A DNA stretch of 64,000 nucleotides from Anadara kagoshimensis (Eukaryota > Mollusca > Bivalvia > Arcoida > Arcidae): the NCBI GenBank assembly GCA_021292105.1, contig CM037874.1:39968404-40032403 (forward strand), written 5' to 3'. Each line of letters begins with the position of its first letter. Position 1 is the stretch's first letter. Positions 1-12,270 of the stretch are shown here, one piece after another. The position numbers and the translations under genes are program-made. The notes below the pieces were generated by a model, which worked only from the letters and a program-made list of their open reading frames with translations, made no database searches and had not been told where the DNA came from.

Positions 1-240
1 TGCCTAAGGTATGGAAAGGTAGCGGTCGAAAAGCTGCTGAGAGATAGATGGCAACTGCTGTCGATATTTATAACACCAAACGGGGACCAATATGGGCTGT
101 GGGCACTAATTCGTTAGCTTAATGCTAAACTTTGTACAGGTCTGTACTGTATTTATCGATTTTTTTTGCAACAGGCATCCTCATCTGGCACACATCATAT
201 GACATGTTTGTTGATGGAGATACTTTAGGACCCCAACAGG

Positions 241-429
241 AATAAATAAATAGGGCCTACATTAAAAAAAATAAATGATAATAAATAAATAAATAAGAAA
301 TTCTACAGAGAAATAAGTTAGAGCTGGGACACAGTATGTTGAGCAGGTTACAAAAAATAAATAAATAAATAACTCAGAAATTGTTCAGAGAAATAAGTTA
401 GAACTGGGACACAATATGTCAGCTGTTAA

Positions 430-476
<47 letters not shown>

Positions 477-795
477 GTAATTCTACAGAGAAATAAGTTA
501 GAGCTGGGACACAATATGTCAGCAGTTAATAAATAAATAAATAAATAAATAAGTAATTCTATAGAGAAATAAGTAAGAGCTGGGACACAATATGTCAGCA
601 GTTAATAAATAAATAAATAAATAAATAAGTAATTCTACAGAGAAATAAGTTAGAGCTGGGACACAATATGTCAGCAGTTAATAAATAAATAAATAAATAA
701 GTAATTCTACAGAGAAATAAGTTAAAGCTGGGACACAGTATGTTGAGCAGGTTACAAAATGTCTAGCAGGTTAGAGATGATAATAAATGAAAAAA

Positions 796-827
<32 letters not shown>

Positions 828-925
828 AAATAAATCAGACATTCTACAGAGAAATAAGTTAGAGCTGGGACACAGTATTTTGAGCATGTTAGTGATGATA
901 AATAGGGTAAATACATAAAAAGAGA
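241..925. repeat. Composite AATA microsatellite / ~75-100 bp tandem repeat
   Basis: Runs of (AATA)n alternate with a conserved block reading TTCTACAGAGAAATAAG followed by TTAGAGCTGGGACACA and a TATGTCAGCAG or TATGTTGAGCAG variant. I count about seven copies. The copies differ mainly in the number of AATA steps, so the array combines a minisatellite with a length-variable microsatellite. No coding potential. Confidence 0.9.
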
Positions 926-1338
926 TCCAAATAAGTTGCATTTTGTCTTTCCTCAAGGTACTAACATGAAATGTGGCATGGCTACCATGGAAAGTAACCT
1001 CAGATATTTTTGGAAAAATAAAACAAATATTTTTAAAGCATCAGCCATGCTGAATGCTTTATAGCGATCGTTGGATTTTTTCGTATTTAGCGCCGCTCTC
1101 ATTTCACATTGACAGCCAATCAAATCCTTCGTTTCGACTGAAATTACGGGAATTTCCATATACGGTATCCCAGGTATGTATAAACTCTAATCTGAGTGAT
1201 TGGGTCTCCCGGAAAGTTACGAAAGCAATGTTTTCATCATGTACACATGTGCCGATCTGAAATGTATTCATACGCGTATTAGTCCGTAATTGTTTTTGCT
1301 GGATATATATTTTAATTCTTCACTTTTGTATGATAATT

Positions 1339-1479
1339 TTAAGATAAAAACCATAAAAATCCATTAAGTATACGCCCCTCGGAAAACCCAACAAAAATGA
1401 CGATCTTGTCAGTTCGCGCCGACGTTCTTCTTTTTGACGTACAGTGCTGTACATGTGGTTGTTTTACAGTCGCCGCCAT
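1339..1479 (-). CDS. Tentative first coding exon of a divergent gene (unknown product)
   Basis: On the minus strand an ATG lies inside CCAATATGGCGGCGAC, the arrangement often seen where a YY1 site overlaps the start codon of housekeeping genes. The frame begins MAATVKQPHVQHC and runs open for about 45 residues, rich in basic residues near the start (KRRTSAR). I do not recognise a family and cannot fix a splice donor, so the 3' limit is only the end of the open frame. It may be chance; the main support is the head-to-head geometry with the plus-strand start 254 bases away. Confidence 0.25.
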   Translation of the reverse strand: MAATVKQPHVQHCTSKRRTSARTDKIVIFVGFSEGRILNGFLWFLS

Positions 1480-1732
1480 ATTGGATTTTTTTAATTTACG
1501 CAAAGTGACATCGATAAATAAACACAAAGTATGCTCATTAAACAGTTTTTAAGTTAAATAACTTTAAACATGGATCACATTTGATGATAAATTATATATA
1601 TTTTTTAAAAATTGATTGTCAATAATATTTCGTGTTTGGGATATCCCGACCTGGTTCATTAATATTCATCATAACGTCACGAGGATTTTCCCGCTTTCAA
1701 TTCATTCCTGTCAGTTTGCCGGTAGCGAAATT
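1380..1732. promoter_or_regulatory. Possible bidirectional promoter / 5' UTR region
   Basis: Compared with the AT-rich surroundings this stretch is relatively CpG-rich. It contains CGCCGCCATATTGG at about 1471-1484, which on the minus strand reads CCAATATGGCGGCG, a YY1-type motif spanning an ATG. ATAACGTCACG (about 1671) resembles a CRE half site. Candidate translation starts diverge from it: minus-strand ATG at 1479 and plus-strand ATG at 1733. No TATA box is convincing. The promoter role is inferred from composition and motifs only. Confidence 0.35.
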
Positions 1733-1844
1733 ATGCATAACAAAAAAGTAGAAATCAAAGATTATTCCCAAAAATGTGATACGAAACTGAAAGAAGAAGT
1801 TTATTTACAAGTTATTGGCTATGTTGATAAATCGTTTGCAACTC
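1733..1844 (+). CDS. Candidate first coding exon of the EF-hand/PPP gene
   Basis: From the ATG at 1733 the frame MHNKKVEIKDYSQKCD... encodes 37 residues plus one base, with a lysine/glutamate-rich composition that looks coding. A donor at 1845 (ACTC|GTGAAG) leaves phase 1, which fits the next exon at 14303: that exon needs one preceding base and would give T-Q-Q-E-L across the junction. The frame is open upstream to about 1616 but without a better ATG. The donor is mediocre, the intron would be 12.5 kb, and I recognise no domain here, so assignment to this gene is inference from phase and position. Without the splice the frame stops at TAG 1856-1858. Confidence 0.4.
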
Positions 1845-1858
1845 GTGAAGTTGTGTAG

Positions 1859-2488
1859 GCTATATCGATACCGTAGTTCGTATGCAAATTAGCCATGTGT
1901 TTGGGGGCATGCCTGCATTTGACACCCGATGCCCCTGCTCAAACGTATTCACATAGCCTAGTGACTGACCTTTTTAGTCCAGTACACCCTTGCCCCTTTT
2001 AAAATGATCATGACACCCTGTCCTTTTCAGTTATCAGTTTAATATAACGACATGCTTTATTCTCGAATCTCTGCTACATACTTCCGATCTTCCGCACACA
2101 CTCCACTTCTCACCACATGTCTCCGAAGACAGACAATTTCATCATCAATGTTCATTTAAATACCTTTTCCAGTTGTTTATTTTGAATCAACAAAATAAAT
2201 CGACAAGAAAGAACAACTTGAAATCAAAATGTAAACAAAACTAAAAAAAACGATGTTTTTAAATTTTCAGATAAAATTTATTTACCTTGTTACAAGTCCT
2301 TATTAGATCGTTTTTACTGTGGATATCCGATTAAAGTTGTTGTCAGTAGTTTAATCCATGGTTTTTACAATCTTTAATTTCTTTTCATGAAGCCATATTA
2401 CTTTATTTCACATAATGTGCTTTCTTAAGTTCTTCCGATTTCTAGAGCACCGTTGGTGAAGTAGAACAGAAACTAAGGACGGGGAAAA
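1859..2488. other. Intronic/intergenic, nothing recognised
   Basis: AT-rich sequence after the candidate first exon. I see no convincing exon, RNA gene or repeat boundary in it. Confidence 0.5.
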
Positions 2489-3072
2489 TATGGTACCAAT
2501 CTTGTGAACTCAACTCCTCTTACAGTTTTCAACCAAAAACCTTGAAACTTCACAGAATGTTTCTATATATATTGAGGATGTGCACCTGACTTTATGGAAA
2601 TATTTCAAGATTTTTTCCCCATTTTTCAAGACTTTGAAACTTAGTCACTTTTTAGCAAGTATTTGAATGGGGGTACCTACTTTGTGAACTCAACTCCTCT
2701 TACAGATTTCAACCAAAAGCCTTGAAACTTCACAGAATGTTGATATATATATATTGAGGATGTGACCTGACTTTATTGAAATATTTCAAGATTTTTTCCC
2801 CATTTTTCCAGACTTTAAAACTTAGTCACTTTTTAGCAAGTATTTGAATGGGGGTACCTACTTTGTGAACTCAACTCCTCTTACAGTTTTCAACCAAAAG
2901 CCTTGAAACTTCACAGAATGTTTATATATATATTGAAGATGTGCACCTGACTTTATGGAAATATTTCAAGATTTTTTCTCCATTTTTCCATTCTTTGAAA
3001 CTTAGTCACTTTTTAGCAAGTATTAGAATGGGGGTACCTACTTTGTGAACTCAACTCCTCTTACAGTTTCTC
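2489..3072. repeat. 181-bp tandem repeat, ~3.2 copies
   Basis: A block starting near TTGTGAACTCAACTCCTC and running through CTTGAAACTTCACAGAATG, an ATATAT tract, ATATTTCAAGATTTTTT and TTAGCAAGTATT recurs with starts near 2498, 2680, 2861 and 3041. Spacing is about 180-182 bp and copies are highly similar, with the last one truncated. This is a local satellite-like duplication; the unit is of nucleosomal length, but nothing further is implied by the sequence. Confidence 0.9.
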
Positions 3073-3489
3073 TTAAATTCAAAGTAATTTTATTGTAACA
3101 TTTTAGTTGTCTAAATAATAATCAATTAATTTTCAATTAATCGTATTCAGAAATATTCCCCCTTTTGTACACAATTCTTGTCAACAAACTTTTTGAAAGA
3201 GACAGTTGCCTGGACAACTTCTGTAATTGGGAGGTACAGATTATTAGCTTATTGTGTCAGGATGGTTTATGCCAATTCAGGCTTTTGAAGCTCACTTGGA
3301 CAATTTATATATATTCAACAATAATTTTAAATACATTTAAATTATTTCTAAAACAAAGGTTTTATTTTATTTTTATTTTTTTTTTCAAATTAATTGTGAA
3401 TTCAATGAATAAAATTAATGACTTCAACAATGGTTAATCTGTCAATTGCAAGTCAAGGGAAATAGCTGGTCATGGTGAAAGTTTTTTTT

Positions 3490-4102
3490 GTGATGATGAC
3501 ACTATGTCGATGATGATGTGGCATGATGATCTGATGAAGATGATGACAATAATAATGATGATGACGACATTCAGTTCTGCTGCTGCCGATGATGATGATG
3601 ATGATGTCACCATGATGATGATGATATGACATGAGGAGATATAATGATGATGATGATGATGATGATGTGACATGAGGAGATATGATGATGATGTCACCAT
3701 GATGATGATGTGACATAAGGAGATATGATAATGCTGTTGATGATGGTGATGACATGAGTTCTGTTGATGCCGATGATGATGATGATTATCGTGATGAAGA
3801 AGATGATAGTGATGGTGGTGATGAAAATAAGCTCTGTTGCTATGAATGATGATGGTGATGATGACGATGTGACTTGATGAACTATGATGATGATTATGAT
3901 GGTGACATGAGTTCTGTTGCTACCGATGATGATGATGGTGGCAATGATGACATTCAGTACTACTGAGCACTGCCGATAGTATAATGGTGATGATGATGAA
4001 GATGGTGATGACATTCAGTTCTGCTGCTGTCGATGATGATAATAATTCACGATGATGATGATGATGATGACAAATCCAATGTCTTCATGCTGATGATGTG
4101 AC

Positions 4103-4142
<40 letters not shown>

Positions 4143-4410
4143 CATTCAGTACTGCTGCTGCTTATAATGATGATGATGTTACCATGATGATTATGTGACA
4201 CGAAGAGCTATGATGATGATGTGACCACATTAATGATGTAACATGAGGATTTCTAAAAATGATTAATATAATGGTGGTGGTGATTGTCATGGCATGGGTT
4301 CTACTGCTGCTGCTAATGACGACGGTGATGATGATGATGATGATATCTTCATGTTGATGATCAAAATGTGATATGAGGAGTGATAATGATGATGATGGTG
4401 GTGATTACAG
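3490..4410. repeat. GAT/ATG-rich imperfect trinucleotide tract
   Basis: About 0.9 kb is dominated by GATGATGATG runs broken by recurring phrases such as TGACATTCAGT.CTGCTGCTG and GTGACATGAGGAG, so a larger imperfect unit is superimposed on the trinucleotide. On the minus strand this gives His/Ser/Ile-rich open frames that are artefacts of the repeat. Confidence 0.9.
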
Positions 4411-7400
4411 ATCCAGTTTGGGTTTTCTTCCAGTCAACTGCGTTTTAGTGGAGTTATGCCCCTTTCACTTTGTGAATTTTATCAAAATGATGGTTTCTTT
4501 GGACTTTTTTCCGTTACGCTTGAGATATTTCACTCAGATTTGGGGTCGGGTCTTTAGTAGCCTCTCTTGGTTTTTGAAAAATTGAAAATTTATATTTATG
4601 CAAATTACTTAGTTTACTCAATTGATAAACATTGCATGGCATGTCCATTTTGACCATTGTAACATATTTATAAGTTAGAACCTAACAACTTGCATAAAAA
4701 GCAGACTTGTTGTTAGAAGCTTACCGATCACAGTATCTATTATTTGCATGATTTCCATTTGTTACTGATTCATTAGACAAATCTCAGTTTCAAGTGCACA
4801 TTTTTTTATCAAATTGCTCAGTTTAGCTGATGCTTCAGTACCTTCAGTACTTTGATTATATGAACAAAATTAACATTTAAAAAATAAAAGATATTGAATT
4901 ACTAAAAAGTTAAAAAAAATTATGAACATGTAGATAGTTAGAAATTTTGTCATACTGTTGTTTGTTAAATGAATGACAAGTGGGCCATAATAGCATTTAA
5001 AAGGACTAAAATTGTCTAAATTATCAAATTTAATTTAGAAACTACACAAACAGGTGATTATAGGGGGGGGGGGGCAGGTACTTTCTAGTTGTTCTGGCTG
5101 TGATAAATAGATAAATCATTTACAAATAAATCAATGGGATCATATGGCAGTGTTCATTCTAGAAAGGGGCTGTTGATCCTTTATTTTGCCAAATGGCACC
5201 ATTGTAAAGGCCATAGTGGGCCACATTTGAAATTAGATTTCAAATGCAAGTTCAAAATATTTGATAACATTGTCATATATGAAAGCTACATTATATGAAA
5301 CTTTTAAATACTTCATTACAAAAGCTTTTACATCAGCCTAAAAGACTACAAGTCACATCAAACATTAGATGTATGCAAAATTATTGATGTTAATCAACTT
5401 ATTAGAGGAATTTTATTAGAAATGAACCCATCTGAAAAAATCCTAGAATGAACACTCATGGTTATTACTGTTTACACAAAGTGGAACATTTTTCAAAGAA
5501 AAATGCATTATGTGTGACTAAACCAACTTTGTAAATTGTAATCATGTTGAATGTCTCATTTTATGTAAAATTAAAACATAACATTTATGAATGTTTCATT
5601 TTATATAGAATTAAAAAATCAACAAAATATCAATATCCTTAACATACTGGGAATTTTATACCATAACACATATATGAATTGAATGCTTCTCTTGATACTG
5701 AATACCTCTTTTTTTCACTACATGAAATGCTTTTCATGCACCCTTATCTGAAGTGTAGCATACAGGTAACAGCATAGGTTAAAATTTTACTATGTAAGAA
5801 AGTTTGCCAGTTCTCTTGTTGAGGGGTGTAGCCTAACTATTTTGAGTTTGGGGCCAGTTCACTTCATAAAAGAATTTGTAACAGTAATAAATGGCTTAAA
5901 TGTGTAAACATTAAGTGACCCACACTCGATTTAGAAGCCATTGGCTACTGGGCCCCTGCAAATCTTCATCCCTGTACCTAGTTTCCCCCCTTAATCTCAT
6001 TTACCTGATTATAATTGAAATACTAGTAATCTTGAAAGGAGTGCGTATACCAACCAATCAATTCTAAATTTAACTGATAAATCAATAAATCTGGAATAGG
6101 CCTAGTGTATTACAATTATTTTGAATTCTTTCAAACTAATAATGCCCATTTGGATACACTGTGTCAAGAATTTCACTGCATTTGCATAAACTTATTTCTT
6201 AATGTTATTATCAAACCAGTTCCCATGAATTTTCCTGAAAGAAGGTGATATTTATTTATCGGAATTTTACAATTTTACAGAAACTACTGAAATTTCTAAA
6301 TATTTTACAGATCTGTATTTAAACATTATAATATGGAGTTAAATTTTTAACCAAGTCAAATGAAATCCACATGATTGGTATTCACTTTTCCTATTTCCTA
6401 CTTCCACATAGTCTATTTTAAATGTTATTTGTGATATGTCAAGTTGACTTAAAACTTTTAATGAAGCAAAATAATCAACTTTTCATGTCTAAATTGTACT
6501 AAAATAATAATGTCGGGGTTATTGGCATCAGAACAGAAACAAAAATTTAAATAATAAAGACCAATCTTGTGTTGACTCTGGCTAAACTAACATGGGAGAT
6601 GTTTCCTCATTTTGGGAAATATTTCATAAAGAAAAATCCAGTCTAACCCTCTTTAATGATGTTACCTTATTTATCCAATGATATGTACTGATATGACAGA
6701 CAGGTTCTGTTTATTTTTTGCCAGCAAAGCAAAATCAGTTGGTAATTTTCAGTAATTCTGAGTCCCTAACTAGCCCTACATGAGCAGGTTGCACTGTACA
6801 CTGTATTGGTACAGATCCCGAGTCCATATGGGTAAAATTAGAACACATGCGTATCTAATGTGTTCGACAGCCATGCAGATCGATCATACATGACAAATAA
6901 GGCAAAAAAGCTTGACTATTTTGTCCAAAATACACGATGACATTTTCTGCATGCTAAAATTGGGATCGAAGCGGGGCGAATGCTAATCAAATATGTCCGA
7001 CTAGAAGTAGTTCCAAAAAATCGGCAGATTAGACGAGAAATGGGGTGAAAATACAATATTTTTAAGGAAAAACTTACTTTATTTCAACAAAAATATATCC
7101 ACAGCGTCTCTCGATTATCAAATTTATACATTACATACAATAAGGAAGCTGTCTTAGCATTTTTTCTGTGTCAAATTAGCCGGAAAGGGGGCGGCCCATG
7201 ATCGAGAATCCGGCAATGTCATTGATTTTTTCGACATTTGAAACTGGTACGTTTTTTGTGTAAAGAAAATTATGTGACAAATTATACATCAAAATAACCG
7301 TGAGAAAAAGTTCTTTCCGTTCATGTAAAAACATCTTTGGTGCATGAGGAACTGTGTACACAGAATGATATTTTTTAAAGTTTCAGTTTTCAATTTTTCG

Positions 7401-7594
7401 CCGGTGCCTAACATTCAATTACGATTTAAATTGTTAAATTCTCACCGACTTTGATAAAAATCGTCTTTAATGACTTACTTTTGTCCTCAAAAGACGATAA
7501 AATACTACAAATAGTATTAAAAACTCGCAGTGAAATAAATATTATGTAATTTTACCGCCTCGAGTGAATTCAAATTTTTGACAATTTTTTCACT
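4411..7594. other. AT-rich non-coding stretch
   Basis: No exon, RNA gene or recognisable mobile element was found in this 3.2-kb stretch. The only outstanding local feature is a 12-base G run at 5063-5074. Short open frames, for example on the minus strand at 7176-7361, show no family resemblance. Confidence 0.5.
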
Positions 7595-8380
7595 TTGTCT
7601 GCGCGTGAAATTTTGTTTGATGAATCAATGCGCTGGCCGGGTTGGCTATCCTACTGTCAAGAGTATGATAAGTCCAAACGCATCGGAGCATACAAAAAGT
7701 CATGGGAAGATGACAGGCCTTGGTTGTATGATACGCAGGACGGAATGAAGTGTGCTGTTTGTGTAGAGTTCGACAGGAAAAAATCTGTATTTACCGAGGG
7801 TTGCACTAGTTATAAACTTGACAGTGTAAATAAACATGAAATTTCTGAATCTCACAAACAGGCCCAAGCCTTAAGTAATGCAAAACAATTTCCTGCTCAT
7901 AAATCAAAAGCTGCCAAAATTATACAGTCATTGACATTGGTAATACCTATAGATCAACGTTTTCTGCAAAACTATTCGTCAATGTAATTGCAGATGTTGA
8001 ATATCGAAAAGTAAAGCAAGAGATAGAATAATCCAAATGTATATGCCTGATAGGAGATGAGAGCATATATTCTTCAATAAAATAGCAGGAAATGCGGTTT
8101 ATTCGCACTTGTAACAAAGGAAAAGTGGCAATTAACTTTGTAGGCATTGAATCAACAGAGAAAGTTAATGCTGAAAATATTGTTAATTGTTTTTATTCTA
8201 TATTGTCTACAAATTGAAAGTATGCAAAGAAGCATTTATTACCAAACTGGCAGCATTTTCTTGTGATGGTGCAGGTGTTATGGTAGGTTGTTGTGCTGGA
8301 GTTGGGGCCTTGTTGCGTTCAGATCAACCATCACTCTTGACAGTTCATTGTATGGCTCATCGAAAAGTTAAGCTCAATCC
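7595..8380 (+). pseudogene. Decayed hAT-type transposase (ZNF862-like) fragment
   Basis: Three adjoining frames read like consecutive pieces of a hAT-superfamily transposase. 7628-7987 (first ATG at 7628) holds an N-terminal BED/TTF-type zinc-finger pattern: W-L-Y-D-T, then C-A-V-C, then K-H-E-I-S-E-S-H, followed by a Lys/Ala-rich tail. About 8092-8214, in another frame, reads MRFIRTCNKGKVAINFVGIE up to a TGA. About 8215-8380, in a third frame, holds FSCDGAGVMVGCCAGVGALL and TVHCMAHR, matching the hAT catalytic-Asp motif (SDGAxVMxG) and the following HCxAHR motif. The frame changes and in-frame stops indicate a dead copy, although an intron between the first and second pieces (GTAATA near 7939) cannot be excluded. 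The DDE C-terminal and dimerisation parts are missing. It lies in the first intron of the predicted gene and was probably inserted as a transposon. Confidence 0.75.
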
Positions 8381-8827
8381 CTGCTGATGTGAGGAGTCTC
8401 CCCATATTAAGACAAAAATTTTGAAATTTTGTGCTATCATACTGCTTTTCCCGCTTTTCAAAGCCTTCCGTGAAGTCATCCTTAAAAAATTATGAATTGA
8501 TTAGAGTGAAATCTGGGATAGCGATCACCTTCATAGAGTGGTCATCTGTCAACTACATTTTTATCATGTACAGAACCTTTGTAGAGGGGTCACCTGTCAA
8601 ACCCAGTCAGCGGGGATCCTAACGGCCACCCGATTGAAAAATTGTTGTTTACAAGGTTTACTAAAATTATGCTGGTCTCAGGAATAAAAAGTCTTCCAAA
8701 AATTATCGAATTCTTAAAACACAACTCTGGTGATATAAATAATAATAAAATAATAGTAAATTTTTTCAAGTTATTCATTTATTTAAAAAATATCCTCAAT
8801 TATGACATGAAAAATATCAGAAGCTTA

Positions 8828-10221
8828 TTAGCTCACCTGAGCCAAAGGCTCAGATGAACAATTGTCATCTATCTTCATCCGTCTTGTATAAACTTTTTAG
8901 CTCACCTGAGCCAAAGGCTCAGACGAGCAATTGCCATCTATCTTCATCCGATGTGCGTCATGTGTAAACTTTTCACATTTTTTATCAATTCCTCCAAAAC
9001 TACAGAGCCAAATTGGATGATATTTGACAGTAATGATGCCTTAGTAAGGGGTTTTCAGATTTGCACAAATGCAAGGATTATGTCCCCTTGAGGCCCCATA
9101 AAGGGGAAATTTGTGAAAATCTTTAAAAATCATCTGCTCTGAACCTACAAGAGATATAACTTAGATATTTCATGTAAAACACTATGGGCACCTAGTTTTA
9201 GATTTGCACATATTGTAGCTGTAGGGGCCAAAATGAGATAATGGCAAGGTACTCGAGGGGGAAATTGCTAAATTAATGTATTTGTCAATATATTTGAAAA
9301 CTATAAGCTTTTTGTATGGGCATCATCATCATGTGTATTGGAATACTGTAGGCATTTGCACAACGGTCATTTTGATATATGAATAGAGGTCACAAGTTCA
9401 AAGGTCAAGGTCATAGATGTAAACGAATACTGAAATGGTTAACTATCTCAAAAACTATGAACTTTTTGTGTAGGCATGTATATTAGAATATTGTAGGCAT
9501 TTGCCTTACGGTCATTTCCATATATGAATGAAGGTCATAGGTTCAAAGGTCACGGTCATAGATGCAAACAAATACTGAAATGGTTAATTATCTCAAAAAT
9601 TATAAACCTTCTCTATAGGCATGTATATCAGAATGTTATAGGCATTTACACAATGTTCATTTTGATATATGAATGTAGGTCATAAGTCTAATGGTCAAGG
9701 TTATAGATGCAAATGAATACTGAAATGGTTAATTATCTTAAAAACTATAATCTTTTTGTATAGGCATATATGTTAGAATATTGTAGGTATTGGCCTAACG
9801 ATCATTTTGATATATGAATGAAGGACATGAGTTTTAAAGTCAAGGTCACTGATGCAAACAAATACTGACATGGTTAATTATCTCAAAAACTATAAACTGT
9901 TTGTATAGGCTTCTAAATTGTAGGTATTGACCTAATATTCATTGTGATATTTAGATTAAGGTCATGGGTTCAAATTTTTCTTTACCGTTTTAGTTGTTTA
10001 TAAACAATATATTGTAGCTTGATTTCAGATATGTTATATGTAGCATTCTTATGACTAGTTATGTTATAATAAATTTGCAAAAAATCCTTACATATAATTG
10101 GCCCTTACTGCTGAAAATTTATTTGGACATTCTCTTTAATTAATGTCAATGACCATTGAACCTCTGCTTGAGATATGTACTCAGCTGCATGTGAGCATTA
10201 AGGCTCATGGACCTCTTGTTT
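8828..10221 (+). repeat. Dispersed repeat family A, full-looking copy
   Basis: It begins TTAGCTCACCTGAGCC, has a second head 69 bp later (8897), and ends near GGACCTCTTGTTT. The middle (about 9280-9970) is itself tandem: a unit of about 148 bp with AACTATAAACTTTTTGTATAGG, GGCATTTGCC, a TCATTTTGATATATGAATG motif and GGTCAAGGTCATAGATGC is repeated about five times. Related copies occur at 40424, 49181/51298, 52711, 61300 (inverted), 63375 (inverted) and 63557. No open frame suggests a transposase, so class is unknown. Confidence 0.85.
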
Positions 10222-10896
10222 AATATTAGGGTCTCCATGACGATGGAAGTAACTTTGACCATCCTTGATGGTTCCATACATGCATTTATTCGGATTGAAC
10301 TATTTCCTTAATATTGGTCCAATGTGTGAATATTAAAACAGCCCCATGCTCATAGTCTGCACATTGCACACTACATGAACCCGCTATGTTGTCTTGGGAG
10401 CAATGCAAGGTGAACATAACAACCTCCTTTCAGTTTCCTGATAACTTCATATACCTGACACTACATTGATGGAGACACTGAACTCCCTGTCTTTCTAATC
10501 TTTCGCGAATTTTAGTACTTTCAGTACTTTGATTATTTATTGCTGTCTTGATCAGTGTTATAGATTTATGCTTATGTTTTATGATTGTTCAAGGTACCGG
10601 TACTACCTCCATTATATGACTGTGTCACATTATAATTGAACATAAATTACATTTTTACTTTTTAAGCATTTCGACCGTTTGCTCCCACCCGGACTTCAAA
10701 ATATTACCAGACACCCGATCAAACTTTTTTATCAGCCTTGATGCAAACCTTGATAAATAAAAGAACCCCAAATTAATTGAAAGGGGCATAATTAGGCAAT
10801 AATTACATCATCGTGTAAATGGTTCAAAAATTTGTAAACGTTTACGAGCTTGACATGAAACGGTAACGTGTACACGATTAAACATGACAGCCCTAC
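10222..10896. other. Non-coding, nothing recognised
   Basis: AT-rich intronic sequence between repeat families A and C. No exon or RNA gene seen. Confidence 0.4.
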
Positions 10897-11300
10897 TGAT
10901 TTGGAAGTAAAATTAACATGAAAGGAGAATATTGTGAGTGATATTCAGCAGTTTATTAAAAACCAGACTTAACAGCAAATGATCAAGTTACATACAAACG
11001 TTAAAATGAACCCCCTCATAACGACGGTTAGGTCTGGAAAAACTCTACTTTCTCTCTATCCAAAATGACAAACAACGATTAGGTACAATTTGTAAAACTT
11101 TATTAAATTTTAATTACTGAACGTCTTTTTCATATATTTATGGAATTATTATTTTCTGCCGTTTTTTACTTAGCAATTATGAATACATGGTTTGGTACAT
11201 TGTTTCTGTTTCAAAAACTCCATCCATCCGACTATGCATCAATCGACATCCCACCCCCCCCCCCACCCCCACCCCAGCAGCACAGCATTTCAATTGAAAT
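10897..11300. repeat. Dispersed repeat family C, distal part
   Basis: This stretch (GATTTGGAAGTAAAATTAAC ... GACTTAACAGCAAATGATC ... CTTTCTCTCTATCCAAA ... poly-C ... CAGCAGCACAGC) closely matches 62900-63360 in the same orientation. It ends in a C-rich run at 11251-11276. A weak echo of the proximal part of family C appears at about 11430-11580 (GTGCATCGGAAATAGTGC). Confidence 0.8.
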
Positions 11301-11644
11301 TTTAATTTAGCATAAAAAAGTAACTCAATATAGTCAAACCTTGTTAATTGCACAGACTCCTATAAAGTTAATGATAAATGTTATTAACTGATGTGCATGT
11401 TATTGTACTGTATAACACAGCATAGAAGCTACATTGCTATCACAACGAAATAAGTGTGCATCGGAAATAGTGCTCCATGAAAACAAACATAGGTGGAATA
11501 TAGCTGTTTTATCTGTAAGAATCACAACATGGAATTGCCTTTGACTGTTTCCTGTGCAAATAGCAAAGATTGCATCTTGCATTCAGTTGCCGATTAATTT
11601 TATATTCCTCATGATTTAATACAAAATATGAATTATTAATTAAT

Positions 11645-11790
11645 TGTTTGGAATCATCTACAGTTAACATACTGTGTTGAGGACTTTATTAGCATCTGCA
11701 GTTAACCTACTGTGTTGAGGACTTTATTAACATCTGCAATTTACCTTCCGTTTTGGGAACTTAATTGGCATCTGTCATTCACCTACTGTC
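11645..11790. repeat. Short ~51-bp tandem repeat, three decaying copies
   Basis: CATCTGCAGTTAACCTACTG followed by TGTTGAGGACTTTATTA is repeated about three times, at roughly 11657, 11693 and 11729, with growing divergence. Spacing is variable, around 36-51 bases depending on how the unit is drawn. It is not homologous to the 51-bp megasatellite. Confidence 0.6.
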
Positions 11791-11856
11791 ATACAACTGT
11801 CAAAATTAAATGATGACTTAATACATGCCAGGTACCATCAAATAGCTAAGTATAAT

Positions 11857-12260
11857 GAGAACCAGGCTTCCATGGTGGAATTCATGTGTGAGAACCAGGC
11901 CTCGCTTCCATGGTGGAATTCATGTGCGAGAACCAGGCCTTGCTTCCATGGTGGAATTCATGTGGAGAACCAGGCCTCGCTTCCATGGTGGAATTCATGT
12001 GTGGAACCCAGCCTCACTTCCATGGTGGAATTCATGTGTGAGAACCTGGCTTCGCTTCTATGGTGGAATTCATGCGTGAGAATCAGACCTCACTTCCATG
12101 GTGGAATTCATGTGGAGAACCAGGCCTCGCTTCCATGGTGGAATTCATGTGTGAGAACCAGGCCTCGCTTCCATGGTGGAATTCATGTGTGAGAACCAGT
12201 CCTCACTTCTATGGTGGAATTCATGTGTGAGAACCAGGCCTCGCTTCCATGGTGGAATTA
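11857..12260. repeat. ~38-bp minisatellite, about 11 copies
   Basis: The unit is GAGAACCAGGCCTCGCTTCC followed by ATGGTGGAATTCATGTGT (38 bp), with 36-39-bp variants. It ends ten bases before the TTAA that borders the next element. GC content is above its surroundings. Overlapping open frames exist in two plus frames because of the repeat; I do not consider them genes. Confidence 0.95.
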
Positions 12261-12270
12261 ATGTGTTTAA

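Noticed and set aside
953-1260. Possible exons on either strand (68-residue frames)
   Set aside because: Composition is locally less AT-rich, but no splice pair, family motif or consistent phase could be found.
3453-4014. His/Ser/Ile-rich minus-strand open frames
   Set aside because: Produced by the GAT/ATG trinucleotide tract; low complexity and no start or splice context.
11855-12192. Overlapping frames reading WWNSC / MVEFMCEN repeats
   Set aside because: By-product of the 38-bp minisatellite.
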